Assembly (NCBI GenBank): GCA_021816935.1
Contig: JAKAWR010000003.1
Coordinates: 145,588 to 209,587 of the forward strand
Source of the DNA: Actinomycetes bacterium
GTDB lineage: Bacteria > Actinomycetota > Acidimicrobiia > Acidimicrobiales > JAMCPL01
Reading direction: 5' to 3'
DNA: 64,000 bases
Positions within the stretch are counted from its first letter, which is position 1. Each line of letters starts with the position of its first letter. The position numbers and the translations under genes are program-made. This document shows positions 48,593 to 57,597 of this stretch, piece by piece. Under the pieces are notes generated by a model. It saw nothing but the letters and a program-made list of their open reading frames with translations, ran no database searches and was not told where the DNA came from.

Positions 48593-49684
48593 GTGCCCGG
48601 TGTAAACGAGCCATGGTTCCCCTACCCTCACGGGCAAGTGGCGAGACACTCGCATCCCGCAAGACGCGAAGGTAGAGCATCGAGAAGCACCGGGCAGCAG
48701 TCTCACGAACGGTGGGCGCCGCGGCCTGCGCTGGTGGTCGCCGCGGTAATAGTGCTCGCTGCCGCAGCGGGCCTAGCCATCTGGAAGCTTGCCAGCAGTC
48801 CCGGCTCTTCACAGGCAGGCCCCAGGCGCGCCATCCCCTCCGCTTCTGCCCTGCCGCCAGGGAAAAGCCACGGTGGCCGGGCGCTAGGAGACGGAACTCG
48901 CACCACAGCTAAGACCAACCCCCCGGCGCCACTGCGACCGGGCCACACCGTACGGATTCTCCTCGCCGGAGATTCCCTCGCTCGCACCCTGGGAGCCGGC
49001 CTTGAAGATGCCGGCGGCCCCTACGGAGCCAAGATCACCACCGTTTCCGTGCCGGGATGCGGCCTGACCGGGCCGGGAACGTACTTCTGGGGCGGAATGG
49101 TGACGGCGTCGCCGCCATCATGTGCCGGGCTTTTCGCCAACTTCAGGGTAGCGGTAAGGCAGTTCCACCCGGACGTTACGGTCCTGCTCGCCGCTAAGCG
49201 ACCGGTTGCCAACGTGTTATGGCACGGCCGGTGGACCGACCTCGTGGACCAACCGCAGTACCGGTCCACAGTATCGGCGGGAGTGGAGCAGGCGATTGCC
49301 GCCCTTTCGATCGATCACACCCCCGTCGTGGTCCTCACCGTGCCCTATTTCGCCTACGCCACCGCTCCGTACCAGGCTCCGGGCACCAAAGCCTGCTCTC
49401 CCGCCTGCAACCAACACTTCCCCGAGGACGCTTCGGCCCGGGTCAGCCGGTACAATCAACTGCTGCGCCAAGTGGCAGCGCAGCATCACGCCCCGATAGT
49501 GGACTTGTTCGCCCGCGTCGACCCCGGGGGCCGGTATGCAGCCTCGATCGACGGTAACGAGATACGCGACCCCGGTGGGGTAAACTTCGACGTTCCGGCA
49601 GCCGGAGAGTGGCTGGCTGGCTGGCTGCTGCCAAAGCTAGTGCACCGTCTCATAAGTAACCATGCGATCCCACCAGCCAGATAA
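48593..49684 (+). CDS. SGNH-hydrolase-like membrane-anchored protein
   Basis: 363 residues. One transmembrane helix (about 46-67), a Pro/Ser-rich linker, then an SGNH-type fold: RILLAGDSLARTLGAGL (Ser128 in block I) and TTVSVPGCGLTG. The C-terminal block that normally reads DxxH is DPGGVNF, with Asn331 where the catalytic His is expected. It resembles the periplasmic SGNH domains of O-acyltransferases. Residues 349-363 (LVHRLISNHAIPPAR) and the stop codon come from the 213-bp repeat copy 2, so the native C terminus is altered. Confidence 0.75.
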   Translation: MPGVNEPWFPYPHGQVARHSHPARREGRASRSTGQQSHERWAPRPALVVAAVIVLAAAAGLAIWKLASSPGSSQAGPRRAIPSASALPPGKSHGGRALGDGTRTTAKTNPPAPLRPGHTVRILLAGDSLARTLGAGLEDAGGPYGAKITTVSVPGCGLTGPGTYFWGGMVTASPPSCAGLFANFRVAVRQFHPDVTVLLAAKRPVANVLWHGRWTDLVDQPQYRSTVSAGVEQAIAALSIDHTPVVVLTVPYFAYATAPYQAPGTKACSPACNQHFPEDASARVSRYNQLLRQVAAQHHAPIVDLFARVDPGGRYAASIDGNEIRDPGGVNFDVPAAGEWLAGWLLPKLVHRLISNHAIPPAR

Positions 49685-49849
49685 CGCCGCTGGCTGCGTC
49701 CTCGTCCTCGACGTACTCCCCGGTACGCGCATACAATGTGCTTCGCCATGCCTGTCCCACAACAGTCCACCGGACTGTTACGCATCCTTGCCAGGCGGCA
49801 CCCCTGACTTGCCGATTATCATCACGCTACTTATAAGACGGTGCACTAG
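49637..49849. repeat. 213-bp inverted-end element, copy 2 (inverted)
   Basis: Starts CTAGTGCACCGTCTCATAAG and ends CTTATAAGACGGTGCACTAG; terminal inverted repeats pair over about 22 bp with one T/C mismatch. CTAG flanks both ends and could be a 4-bp target duplication. It is the reverse complement of the element at 25400-25612, ungapped, about 91% identical, all 19 changes being transitions. The left end lies inside the SGNH-like gene. Confidence 0.88.
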
Positions 49850-49871
49850 TCTGCTGAGACGGCGGTCGTTC

Positions 49872-51158
49872 TCAGGGTATGATGCGCTCGACCCGGGCGC
49901 CACCCAGCGCCACAAGCTTACCTTCTAAGTCCTCGTAGCCGCGATCGATATGTTCCACCCCGGATACCACGGTTTCGCCGTCTGCGGCCAATCCCGCCAG
50001 GACCAGGGCAGCGCCGCCCCGGAGATCGGGCGCTGCAACATGCGCGGAGCGCAGGCGATCGACACCCCGCACTACGGCATGGTAACCCTCGTTGCTGATG
50101 TCGGCACCGAGCTTCCTCAATTCGTCCATGTACCTGAACCGCCCGGGAAAAAGGTTCTCGCTGACAATCCCTACGCCGTTTGCGCGCGAAAGGATCGCCA
50201 CGATCAGCGGGGCGTAATCCGTGGCCACCCCTGGATAGGGAAGCGTAGCTACGTCTACGCTGCTCGGTCTCGAGCGCGAAACGGCCCGTAGCCCACCTTC
50301 TCCCCGCTCGATCTGGACCCCCATCGCCGCCAGCTTGCGCAGGAACATCTCCATGTGCTCGGCACGTGCGTCCACCACAGTCACGTCTCCCCCGCAGATG
50401 GCCGTGGCAGCGAGGAACGTAGCGGCCACAATCCTGTCAGGTATCACCCTGTGGCGAGCCGGTTCGAGCTTCTCTACTCCATCCACCACGATGCGGGACG
50501 TCCCCGCGCCGCTAATCTGAGCCCCCATGCTGATCAGCATATTCACCAGATCAACCACCTCTGGCTCCCGAGCTGCATTCTCGATAACCGTTCTGCCCCT
50601 GGCAAGCACTGACGCCATCAGGATGTTGTCCGTCGCCGTGTGGCTCGGGTAGGCCAGCGACACGCGGGTCCCATCGAGCCTCGCCTGCGTTACTCTCCCT
50701 TCCACGTAGCCGTCCGCCATGCTGAACGCAACCCCCAAGTTCGACAGTGCCTCGATGTGAATGTCGATCGGTCTCTCGCCGAAATCATCGCCTCCGGGCA
50801 TTGGCACCCGCGCGTAACCGCACCGGCCGAGAAGGGGGCCGAGCACCACTACAGAAGCCCTCATCTTCTCCACAAGATCGTACGGCGGCTCCGGCCTCAA
50901 GTCCCCGGTCACGTCTATCACCAGATCACTTCCGCCGGCTGCCCGTTCGACCCGCGCTCCCATCTGTTCGAGAAGCTCGGCCATGATGTCCACGTCCGTG
51001 ATGCGGGGAACCCCCTCCAGTACGTGACGACCCTCGGCCAGCAGGCAGGCGGCCATGAGCTTCAGTGCCGAGTTCTTGGCCCCTCCGGCGACAACCCGAC
51101 CGGCAAGGGGCCCGACCGGCCTCACCACCAACACGGACGAAACGTTCGCGTCCATCAT
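49872..51158 (-). CDS. murA: UDP-N-acetylglucosamine 1-carboxyvinyltransferase
   Basis: 428-residue EPSP-synthase-fold enzyme starting peptidoglycan synthesis by adding enolpyruvate from PEP to UDP-GlcNAc. Signatures: GPLAGRVVAGGAKNSALKLM, LVEKMRASVVVLGPLLGRCG, TATDNILMASVLARGRTVIE and FPGRFRYMDELRKLGADI. In the catalytic loop the usual PGGC is PGGDD (Asp124), the substitution known from Mycobacterium and Chlamydia to give intrinsic fosfomycin insensitivity. The ATG at 51158 has GGAGGAG directly upstream. Confidence 0.94.
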   Translation of the reverse strand: MMDANVSSVLVVRPVGPLAGRVVAGGAKNSALKLMAACLLAEGRHVLEGVPRITDVDIMAELLEQMGARVERAAGGSDLVIDVTGDLRPEPPYDLVEKMRASVVVLGPLLGRCGYARVPMPGGDDFGERPIDIHIEALSNLGVAFSMADGYVEGRVTQARLDGTRVSLAYPSHTATDNILMASVLARGRTVIENAAREPEVVDLVNMLISMGAQISGAGTSRIVVDGVEKLEPARHRVIPDRIVAATFLAATAICGGDVTVVDARAEHMEMFLRKLAAMGVQIERGEGGLRAVSRSRPSSVDVATLPYPGVATDYAPLIVAILSRANGVGIVSENLFPGRFRYMDELRKLGADISNEGYHAVVRGVDRLRSAHVAAPDLRGGAALVLAGLAADGETVVSGVEHIDRGYEDLEGKLVALGGARVERIIP

Positions 51159-51370
51159 CTCCTCCTGAGCCCCTTGCGCTCGCCCATGGGAACAGCGTGG
51201 TCTCCCGAAACGGCGTGGCCCCTCGAAGCAGCCACGCGAACCCCCAGGACGGCTCCGGTAATAGCGCCCCGCACTCCCTCAGCGGACCGGGACCTCCGGC
51301 ACGCCACCTCTAACCGGACCTCCCGCCCTACGCCGATCCTGGCAATCCCCCCGCTCCAGATCCGCCGCAC
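51155..51370 (-). CDS. possible small ORF coupled to murA
   Basis: 71-codon Arg/Gly/Val-rich frame between glpX and murA, ending in a 4-bp ATGA overlap with the murA start. No family recognised, and no good SD. The overlap geometry is the only positive evidence; it may be non-coding spacer. A weak CTCAGCGGACCGGGA similarity to the inverted-end repeats lies inside it (about 51279). Confidence 0.2.
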   Translation of the reverse strand: MRRIWSGGIARIGVGREVRLEVACRRSRSAEGVRGAITGAVLGVRVAASRGHAVSGDHAVPMGERKGLRRR

Positions 51371-51377
51371 GTCACGC

Positions 51378-52373
51378 TCAGTCGAAGGAGACCTCGGAGA
51401 ACTCCCTGAGCTTGCCTAGCCGGTGATGCGCCTTGACAAGTCTCACGGTCCCCGATTTCGAACGCATGACCAACGATTCCGTCGTGGCTCCTGACTCCGT
51501 ATAACGAACGCCCTGCAACAGTTCGCCATCCGTTACACCGGTTGCAGCGAAGAAGCAGTTTTCACCCCGGACGAGATCCTCATTCGTCAGCGTCTTGTCG
51601 AGGTCGTAACCTGCATCCAACGCAGCCGTACGCTCCTCCTCGCTACGGGGCCACAGCTTGCCCTGCAGTTCACCACCCATACACTTGAGGGCGACCGCGG
51701 CAATAACTCCTTCGGGCGTTCCACCGATGCCGAAAAGAACATCGACACCGGAATCCGGCCAAGCCGTGGCAATCGCCGCCGCAACGTCGCCATCGGTGAT
51801 CAGCTTGATCCTGGCCCCCGCCTCGCGAACCTCCGCTATCAGATCCCTATGGCGATCCCTGTCGAGGATGACGGCTGTAACGTCCCTTATCGCCTTACCT
51901 GTCGCCACCGCAACCGCCTTCAGGTTCTCGGTGGGCGTCGCATTGATGTCTATGTATCCGGACGCCTTCGGCCCGACAGCGATTTTCTCCATGTAGAAGC
52001 AGGGCCCCGGGTTGAACAGCGTATTTCGCTCAGACACCGCGATCACCGCAAGCGCCCCGCCGCGCCCGAGAGACGTGAGTGTCGTCCCATCGATCGGATC
52101 AACCGCCACATCGGTGCCCGGGGTCTCGCCGTTGCCCACGGCCTCACCGTTGTAGAGCATCGGGGCGTTGTCCTTCTCCCCTTCTCCTATAACGACCACG
52201 CCATCCATGGAGATGGTACGCAATACCACCCTCATCGCATTGACGGCTGCACCATCGGCGCCTTCCTTGTCCCCCCTTCCCATCCAGCGGCCCGCGGCCA
52301 TCGCTGCAGCCTCCGTCACTCTCGCTAGATCGAGTGCAAGGTTGCGATCAGGTGCTTTCTGTGTAGAGACCAT
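51378..52373 (-). CDS. glpX: fructose-1,6-bisphosphatase class II
   Basis: 331 residues; hydrolyses fructose 1,6-bisphosphate in gluconeogenesis. GlpX signatures: [58 protein letters not shown] (metal ligands Asp/Glu), [41 protein letters not shown] start at ATG 52373 ([16 protein letters not shown]); the upstream in-frame extension is Pro/Arg-rich without homology. Confidence 0.95.
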   Translation of the reverse strand: MVSTQKAPDRNLALDLARVTEAAAMAAGRWMGRGDKEGADGAAVNAMRVVLRTISMDGVVVIGEGEKDNAPMLYNGEAVGNGETPGTDVAVDPIDGTTLTSLGRGGALAVIAVSERNTLFNPGPCFYMEKIAVGPKASGYIDINATPTENLKAVAVATGKAIRDVTAVILDRDRHRDLIAEVREAGARIKLITDGDVAAAIATAWPDSGVDVLFGIGGTPEGVIAAVALKCMGGELQGKLWPRSEEERTAALDAGYDLDKTLTNEDLVRGENCFFAATGVTDGELLQGVRYTESGATTESLVMRSKSGTVRLVKAHHRLGKLREFSEVSFD

Positions 52374-52464
52374 CAACGTCAATCGTACCCTCTCCGGGCA
52401 GGCGGTGCCGGGCTGTCCTGAATCAGTCCTGCCGGGGTCTGGCTCGTCCCGGGACCGGCCGGTA

Positions 52465-53358
<894 letters not shown>

Positions 53359-53506
53359 CTCAACAGGTTAACGTCCCGCCCTACGCGACCTCTGCCAACA
53401 AGTCGCGCAGTGCGCAGGCCAGGTGGTAAGACTCCTTCTCTACCGAGTCGCGCGCCCCCGGGCTGGCTCGAGAGCGGCCGGGAAGCCTTGCGCATGAATG
53501 GTTGCA

Positions 53507-53538
53507 CTTCGCCCGGTATCCCTATCCGCTGAGGCTCT
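53507..53538. repeat. inverted-end repeat, half copy E
   Basis: CTTCGCCCGGTATCCCTATC followed by CGCTGAGGCTCT matches the right ends of copies A and C. On the minus strand the stop codon TGA of the His-rich protein is immediately followed by GAGCCTCAGCGGATAGGGAT. Confidence 0.8.
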
Positions 53539-54236
53539 CAGCAGCTGTTCGAGCTGGAGGCACAGAGCTCGCTTACGTGAAACCGGACGTTCCGGAAGGA
53601 CACTATCCGACCGACGTCGAGCTGGATGACCGCGTGTCGCAAGAGGGGTACTTGCCGGGGATTATAACGGATCTCCCGGCCATTCAAGAAGGCTGTCACC
53701 TTTCCCTTGGCCGGCCCGACCTGATCCGGACCGAGTGGCTGGCGCCAGATGTCGAAGAACTGGCCGAGGACAAAGACCGCCTTCGCCGGTGCCTCCACAT
53801 GGATCACGTCATCTGCCGTGTGAACGTGCAGCCAGTATAGGCAGTCGCTCGGCCCTACATCATAGAAAAGCCCGGACGGGAAGTGCTCGGCAAGCCTCGG
53901 GGGTGTGATCCCAATGCCTGCCGGGAGGCGCCGCTGATCACCGTTCACGTAGATCGCCAGATGAACGTGAATGTGATATGCAACCACCTGGTCCGCATCC
54001 CGGCGGCAAGTTATCCCGTCGACAGGACGCCCTGAGGCCATGGTATCGGCGGAGGCAAGCGGCGGAGCATCGATCAGAGCCACTCCCTCGGGACCAGGAG
54101 GTCCGCTCCCGGACGCTCCGGGGACAGCACCGCCGGCACCATTGAACGCCACCCCGAAACCGAGACCAAGGCCAAGCGCTGCCAGCAGCACGGCCAGGGG
54201 CAGTGCATGGGTCACCACTTTGGAGGATGCCTTCAT
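53538..54236 (-). CDS. exported His-rich protein of unknown function
   Basis: 232 residues: an N-terminal signal anchor (ALPLAVLLAALGLGLGFGVA), a Gly/Pro linker, and a conserved-looking domain with YHIHVHLAIYVNG (His88, His90, His92), LPAGIGI, CLYWLHVHTADDVIHVEAP (His137, His139, His146) and VLGQFFDIWRQPLGPDQVG. The clustered histidines suggest metal binding outside the membrane; I recall similar uncharacterised exported proteins in other bacteria but assign no function. It is the last gene of the YbjQ-paralogue operon. ATG 54236, 13 bp after the previous gene. Confidence 0.7.
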   Translation of the reverse strand: MKASSKVVTHALPLAVLLAALGLGLGFGVAFNGAGGAVPGASGSGPPGPEGVALIDAPPLASADTMASGRPVDGITCRRDADQVVAYHIHVHLAIYVNGDQRRLPAGIGITPPRLAEHFPSGLFYDVGPSDCLYWLHVHTADDVIHVEAPAKAVFVLGQFFDIWRQPLGPDQVGPAKGKVTAFLNGREIRYNPRQVPLLRHAVIQLDVGRIVSFRNVRFHVSELCASSSNSC

Positions 54237-54249
54237 GACTGCCAGAACC

Positions 54250-54648
54250 TCAACTGATCAACCTGAAAAGTGCAGCTCGAGCCGCTTCCGATCTTGCCGC
54301 CTCGCCGGAAAGCCTCTCCGCGAGCCGCCTGATCCACTCATCCGCCTCCAGCTCGCTATGGCTGATCTCGATACCGCCCACCACCTTGGCAACGACAGCC
54401 TGCATACGGCTGTGCTCGATTCTGATGGAGAAGTGATCTCCCCCCAGATGGACATCGACGGACGACACTTTGCCCTTCCCGAGCATTCCGGAACGTTTGA
54501 CCTCCACGGCACCAGGCCACGCATCCGACAAGTTCTCCGCGAGGAACCGCAGCAGGAGCTGGACGTCCTTCGCCTGATCCGCCAGCACGCGGGCAAGGGC
54601 CTCGACCTCGTAGCCCGGAATCTCCCCTGGTTCGTCAATCGACGTCAT
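54250..54648 (-). CDS. conserved-looking cytosolic protein, unknown
   Basis: 132 residues, no signal or TM segment. A helical first part (YEVEALARVLADQAKDVQLL, LRFLAENLSDAWPG) precedes a beta segment (VEVKRSGMLGKGKVSSVDVH, LGGDHFSIRIEHSRMQAVVA) and a C-terminal helix (ELEADEWIRRLAERLSGEAA). No family recognised. It lies between the YbjQ-like triplet and the His-rich gene on the same strand, 13 bp from the latter, so it probably shares their transcript. Confidence 0.65.
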   Translation of the reverse strand: MTSIDEPGEIPGYEVEALARVLADQAKDVQLLLRFLAENLSDAWPGAVEVKRSGMLGKGKVSSVDVHLGGDHFSIRIEHSRMQAVVAKVVGGIEISHSELEADEWIRRLAERLSGEAARSEAARAALFRLIS

Positions 54649-54739
54649 CCCACACCGGACTGCCGGGACAGCGGCAGCGTAACACCCGAAACCACGACGA
54701 TTCGCCCCGTGCTGGTTCCGAGCAACCCGGGGGTCCCCG

Positions 54740-55612
54740 TCACTGGTGCTCCCTCACGATCGAAGACGGCGACGTACGCACGACGGTGTCCTCCAGTGGT
54801 ACCACGAGGCGCGGAAGGAGCTTGCGATGCTCGCTGCTCACCTGGCGGATGGCGGTGCCCAGCACGAAGAACTCCGTAATAGACGCCGACCCCCAGTTGT
54901 GGGCCGCCTCGACCATTTCAACTCCAACCACGCCATCTGCGCCGAGCGCGATCACCTCCGACTGCATACGTTCCATGGCAAGCTCTCTCGCCGTGTACAG
55001 GGCCTTGGTGAACGTCTCGAGCTCCATGTTCTTCGTGTTGGCAACGGTGTTGACGAACGACTGCGCCCTCGCGTAAATCACGCACGAGCCGATCACCACG
55101 TCGACGGGCATGTAGCCCGCCTGTACGAGCAGGTAGAAATCCTGGCCGGAGAGGTGACTCATGAACGGCAACCGGGCGTGGTCTGCAAGACTCCTGGCGG
55201 CAGCGCTGTCCGGTCCGATGGCAGTCCCGATCGCCAGGAAGCGCCTGGTCGCACCGGTCTCACCGAACGAATCCGAGGTGATCCTCACCCCTACCACGCC
55301 AACCCCACCCGATGCCGAACAGTGCTCACCGAGGCGTCGCAGCGCCAAGCGCCTGCCATCCCGCATCGCCGCCGAAGTAGCCTCAAACTCGCCCCCCCAT
55401 GCACCTCCCAGACCGGCCATACGAGAAGCCCCGGCGGGACCCGGCACCATCATGCCGTATCCCGGCCCGACATACGAACTGCCTGTATGGTAGACGCAGG
55501 ACCCAATCACGAATGCACGCGCCCCGAAGCCCGCGCTCTCGACAAGCAGCGACTCGTCGACGCTCAGATCGGACGAGAAGAAACCGGTGCCCGCCGGCGG
55601 CTGCCTGCTCAC
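54740..55612 (-). CDS. double YbjQ-like (heavy-metal-binding-like) protein C
   Basis: 290 residues with two tandem YbjQ/UPF0145-like domains. First: FFSSDLSVDESLLVESAGFG to VGVVGVRITSDSFG and FLAIGTAIG. Second: MSHLSGQDFYLLVQAGYMPV, TFTKALYTARELAMERMQSE, GADGVVGVEMVEAAHNWG and EFFVLGTAIRQV. Each repeats the family core GxxGVVGV plus GTA. YbjQ proteins form pentameric rings of unknown role. The start overlaps the preceding paralogue by 4 bp. Confidence 0.75.
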   Translation of the reverse strand: MSRQPPAGTGFFSSDLSVDESLLVESAGFGARAFVIGSCVYHTGSSYVGPGYGMMVPGPAGASRMAGLGGAWGGEFEATSAAMRDGRRLALRRLGEHCSASGGVGVVGVRITSDSFGETGATRRFLAIGTAIGPDSAAARSLADHARLPFMSHLSGQDFYLLVQAGYMPVDVVIGSCVIYARAQSFVNTVANTKNMELETFTKALYTARELAMERMQSEVIALGADGVVGVEMVEAAHNWGSASITEFFVLGTAIRQVSSEHRKLLPRLVVPLEDTVVRTSPSSIVREHQ

Positions 55613-56670
55613 GACTGACCTCCCGTGCCACCGACCTGCATTCTTTTCCTGTCAGCAAGGCGCATGATTGCTAGCGGAAGCCGAAGAGAATCGCCATCTG
55701 GAGCCGCGCCGGAGACTGCCGCATCAACTCTTGCTACAGCCGTCCCGGTTGCAAGAGCCTCCAGGAACGGCGATCCAGCCGTCACGCCTGTGGTAAAGGC
55801 CTGCAGGCGCGAGAAGCCTACGTTCAGCTCCACACCCACCACGCCGTCCCCGATTGCCCGCGCGTCACTCTCCATCCTCTCGACCGCCAAGGAAGTGCAC
55901 CTGTCAAACACCTGGCTCAGCTGGGTGACCTCCGTGTTCCTCCAGGACATCATCTGCCCTGCTGTGGCCCAGCCCTCGTATGCCCGTACGGCGGCAATCC
56001 CCAGCACGAACCCTCTCGGTTCGTAACCCCTCCCGATCAGCTTCGCAAAGTCCTGTCCGGAAAGGTGAGAGCTGAACGGCATCTCGGCCGAGGGTTCTCC
56101 CGGCCGCACGACTGCGGTGCCCGTCACGAAGAAGTCCACGCCCGGAACAGGAGTTCCGATGTGCCGCTGCCTGATCCGCACGCCGACTATACCATGAGCA
56201 CCGTAATCCCTTGCCTCGGCGATCATGCGATCCAGCGCCAGCTGTGACGCCTCGACAATCCCAGCCTCGTAGTCTTCGAGCTCGACCGTGACACCCGCGC
56301 CGTAGTATCCCATTGCCATACCCTGCCCGATGCCAAAGCCTCCAGTCGCGCCTCCAAATGAACCACCCCAACCCGTAAACGGGGCACCACCGGGAACCCC
56401 TCCCCCGCCTGCACCGGGCACAGTCCTCGTCCCGAGCCCACTGGTAGCTGCAAAGCGATACACCGAGGCCCCGAGCACGAACCCTGCAGGCTGGTACCCG
56501 GCACCCCGAATGGCAGCAAGCTCGGGAACCGAAAGGTTGGAGGACCACGCTCGACGCGATCCGCCGCCGCCCGAACCCGCGCCGCCATCCGAAGCCCGGA
56601 CCCCGCGCGGTGTGGGCACGGTTCCGGACGTCTCCTCAGCGCCCGGCGAGGCGGGATCGCTCGCAGGCAT
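55609..56670 (-). CDS. double YbjQ-like protein B
   Basis: 353 residues, the most divergent of the triplet. A disordered Gly/Ser-rich start of about 35 residues is followed by WSSNLSVPELAAIRGAGYQP, GIVEASQLALDRMIAEARDY, GAHGIVGVRIRQRHIG and FFVTGTAVVR; then FSSHLSGQDFAKLIGRGYEP, LSQVFDRCTSLAVERMESDA, GDGVVGVELNVGFS and LATGTAVAR. A Gly-rich loop is inserted in the first domain. 6 bp separate it from protein A; 4-bp overlap with C. Confidence 0.75.
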   Translation of the reverse strand: MPASDPASPGAEETSGTVPTPRGVRASDGGAGSGGGGSRRAWSSNLSVPELAAIRGAGYQPAGFVLGASVYRFAATSGLGTRTVPGAGGGGVPGGAPFTGWGGSFGGATGGFGIGQGMAMGYYGAGVTVELEDYEAGIVEASQLALDRMIAEARDYGAHGIVGVRIRQRHIGTPVPGVDFFVTGTAVVRPGEPSAEMPFSSHLSGQDFAKLIGRGYEPRGFVLGIAAVRAYEGWATAGQMMSWRNTEVTQLSQVFDRCTSLAVERMESDARAIGDGVVGVELNVGFSRLQAFTTGVTAGSPFLEALATGTAVARVDAAVSGAAPDGDSLRLPLAIMRLADRKRMQVGGTGGQS

Positions 56671-56676
56671 GGGATA

Positions 56677-57597
56677 TCACCGATCCAGTGAGAGGGTCAT
56701 CTGTGGCCGCTCGATCACGTGGTCGTCCCGGATCGGCCGGATTGCGGTCCCGACAGCCAGGAACTCGATCACGTGGCTTCCCCAGAAATGCGACTTCTCG
56801 ACAAGCTGCACCCCCACGATCCCTTCGGCGCCCAACCGCTCAGCCTCGTCCTGCATCCTGGTCATGGCCAGCTCCCTCGCTTCGTAGAGTGCCTGGGTGA
56901 ACGGGACCACCTCGGTGTTGGAACCTGTCTGGCCGACCGTAGCCACGATGCTGCGATGGCCTATATGGTAAACACAAGTACCCATAACCAGACCGAGCGG
57001 CATGTACCCCGCTTGGACGAGCGTCCAGAAGTCCTGACCCGAGAGATCGCTCGTAAAAGGCGCCCCCGCTGCCGTTAGCCACTGGCCCGGCTCGTCGCGC
57101 GCACTGACCGCCGTGCCTACCGCTATGAACTCGGCCGAGTGCGGTCCCCAGTCATAGAAGTTGATGTCCAGGCGCACTCCGACAACGCCGTCCGCGCCAA
57201 GCACTTTCGCCTCGCTTTCCATACGCGACATCGCCAGCTCCCGCGCGGTATACATGGCCTGGGAGAGCTTGGTGAGCTCACGATTCTTGGACCACGACCT
57301 TCCTTGCAGCCCGATGTGGTAAATGGAGCTGCCGAAAACGAGGCCACGTGGATCAAAGCCGGCCTCCTTCACGAGGAGGAACTCGTTCACCGAAAGGTCG
57401 GAAGTGAAAAGCCCGGGCTTACCCCCCGCCCCGGGTGCCAGCTCCCCGAGCCTCCTCAGCGCATCCTCGGGAAGGCCCACGGCGCTCGGATCGAGTGTCG
57501 CCAGCGCCGCCTGCCTGGCCGGGTCAAGCTGCTTATCGACCGTTCCGCTCCTGTCCTCGCCGGTCACCTGCTGATCCGCTCCGTCTTCAACCACCAC
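56677..57597 (-). CDS. double YbjQ-like protein A
   Basis: 306 residues, first gene of the operon; GTG 57597 with GGAGAG upstream. A variable N-terminal 60 residues precede LFTSDLSVNEFLLVKEAGFD, LSQAMYTARELAMSRMESEA, GADGVVGVRLDINFYDWG, EFIAVGTAV, and the second domain FTSDLSGQDFWTLVQAGYMP, FTQALYEARELAMTRMQDEA, GAEGIVGVQLVEKSHFWG, EFLAVGTAIRP. The two halves are alike, indicating internal duplication before the gene triplicated. Confidence 0.78.
   Translation of the reverse strand: MVVEDGADQQVTGEDRSGTVDKQLDPARQAALATLDPSAVGLPEDALRRLGELAPGAGGKPGLFTSDLSVNEFLLVKEAGFDPRGLVFGSSIYHIGLQGRSWSKNRELTKLSQAMYTARELAMSRMESEAKVLGADGVVGVRLDINFYDWGPHSAEFIAVGTAVSARDEPGQWLTAAGAPFTSDLSGQDFWTLVQAGYMPLGLVMGTCVYHIGHRSIVATVGQTGSNTEVVPFTQALYEARELAMTRMQDEAERLGAEGIVGVQLVEKSHFWGSHVIEFLAVGTAIRPIRDDHVIERPQMTLSLDR

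Noticed and set aside
51275-51295. Sixth copy of the AGAGCC repeat (CCTCAGCGGACCGGGA) between glpX and murA
   Set aside because: Only about 15 bp match, with no flanking or inverted end; possibly chance in GC-rich sequence.
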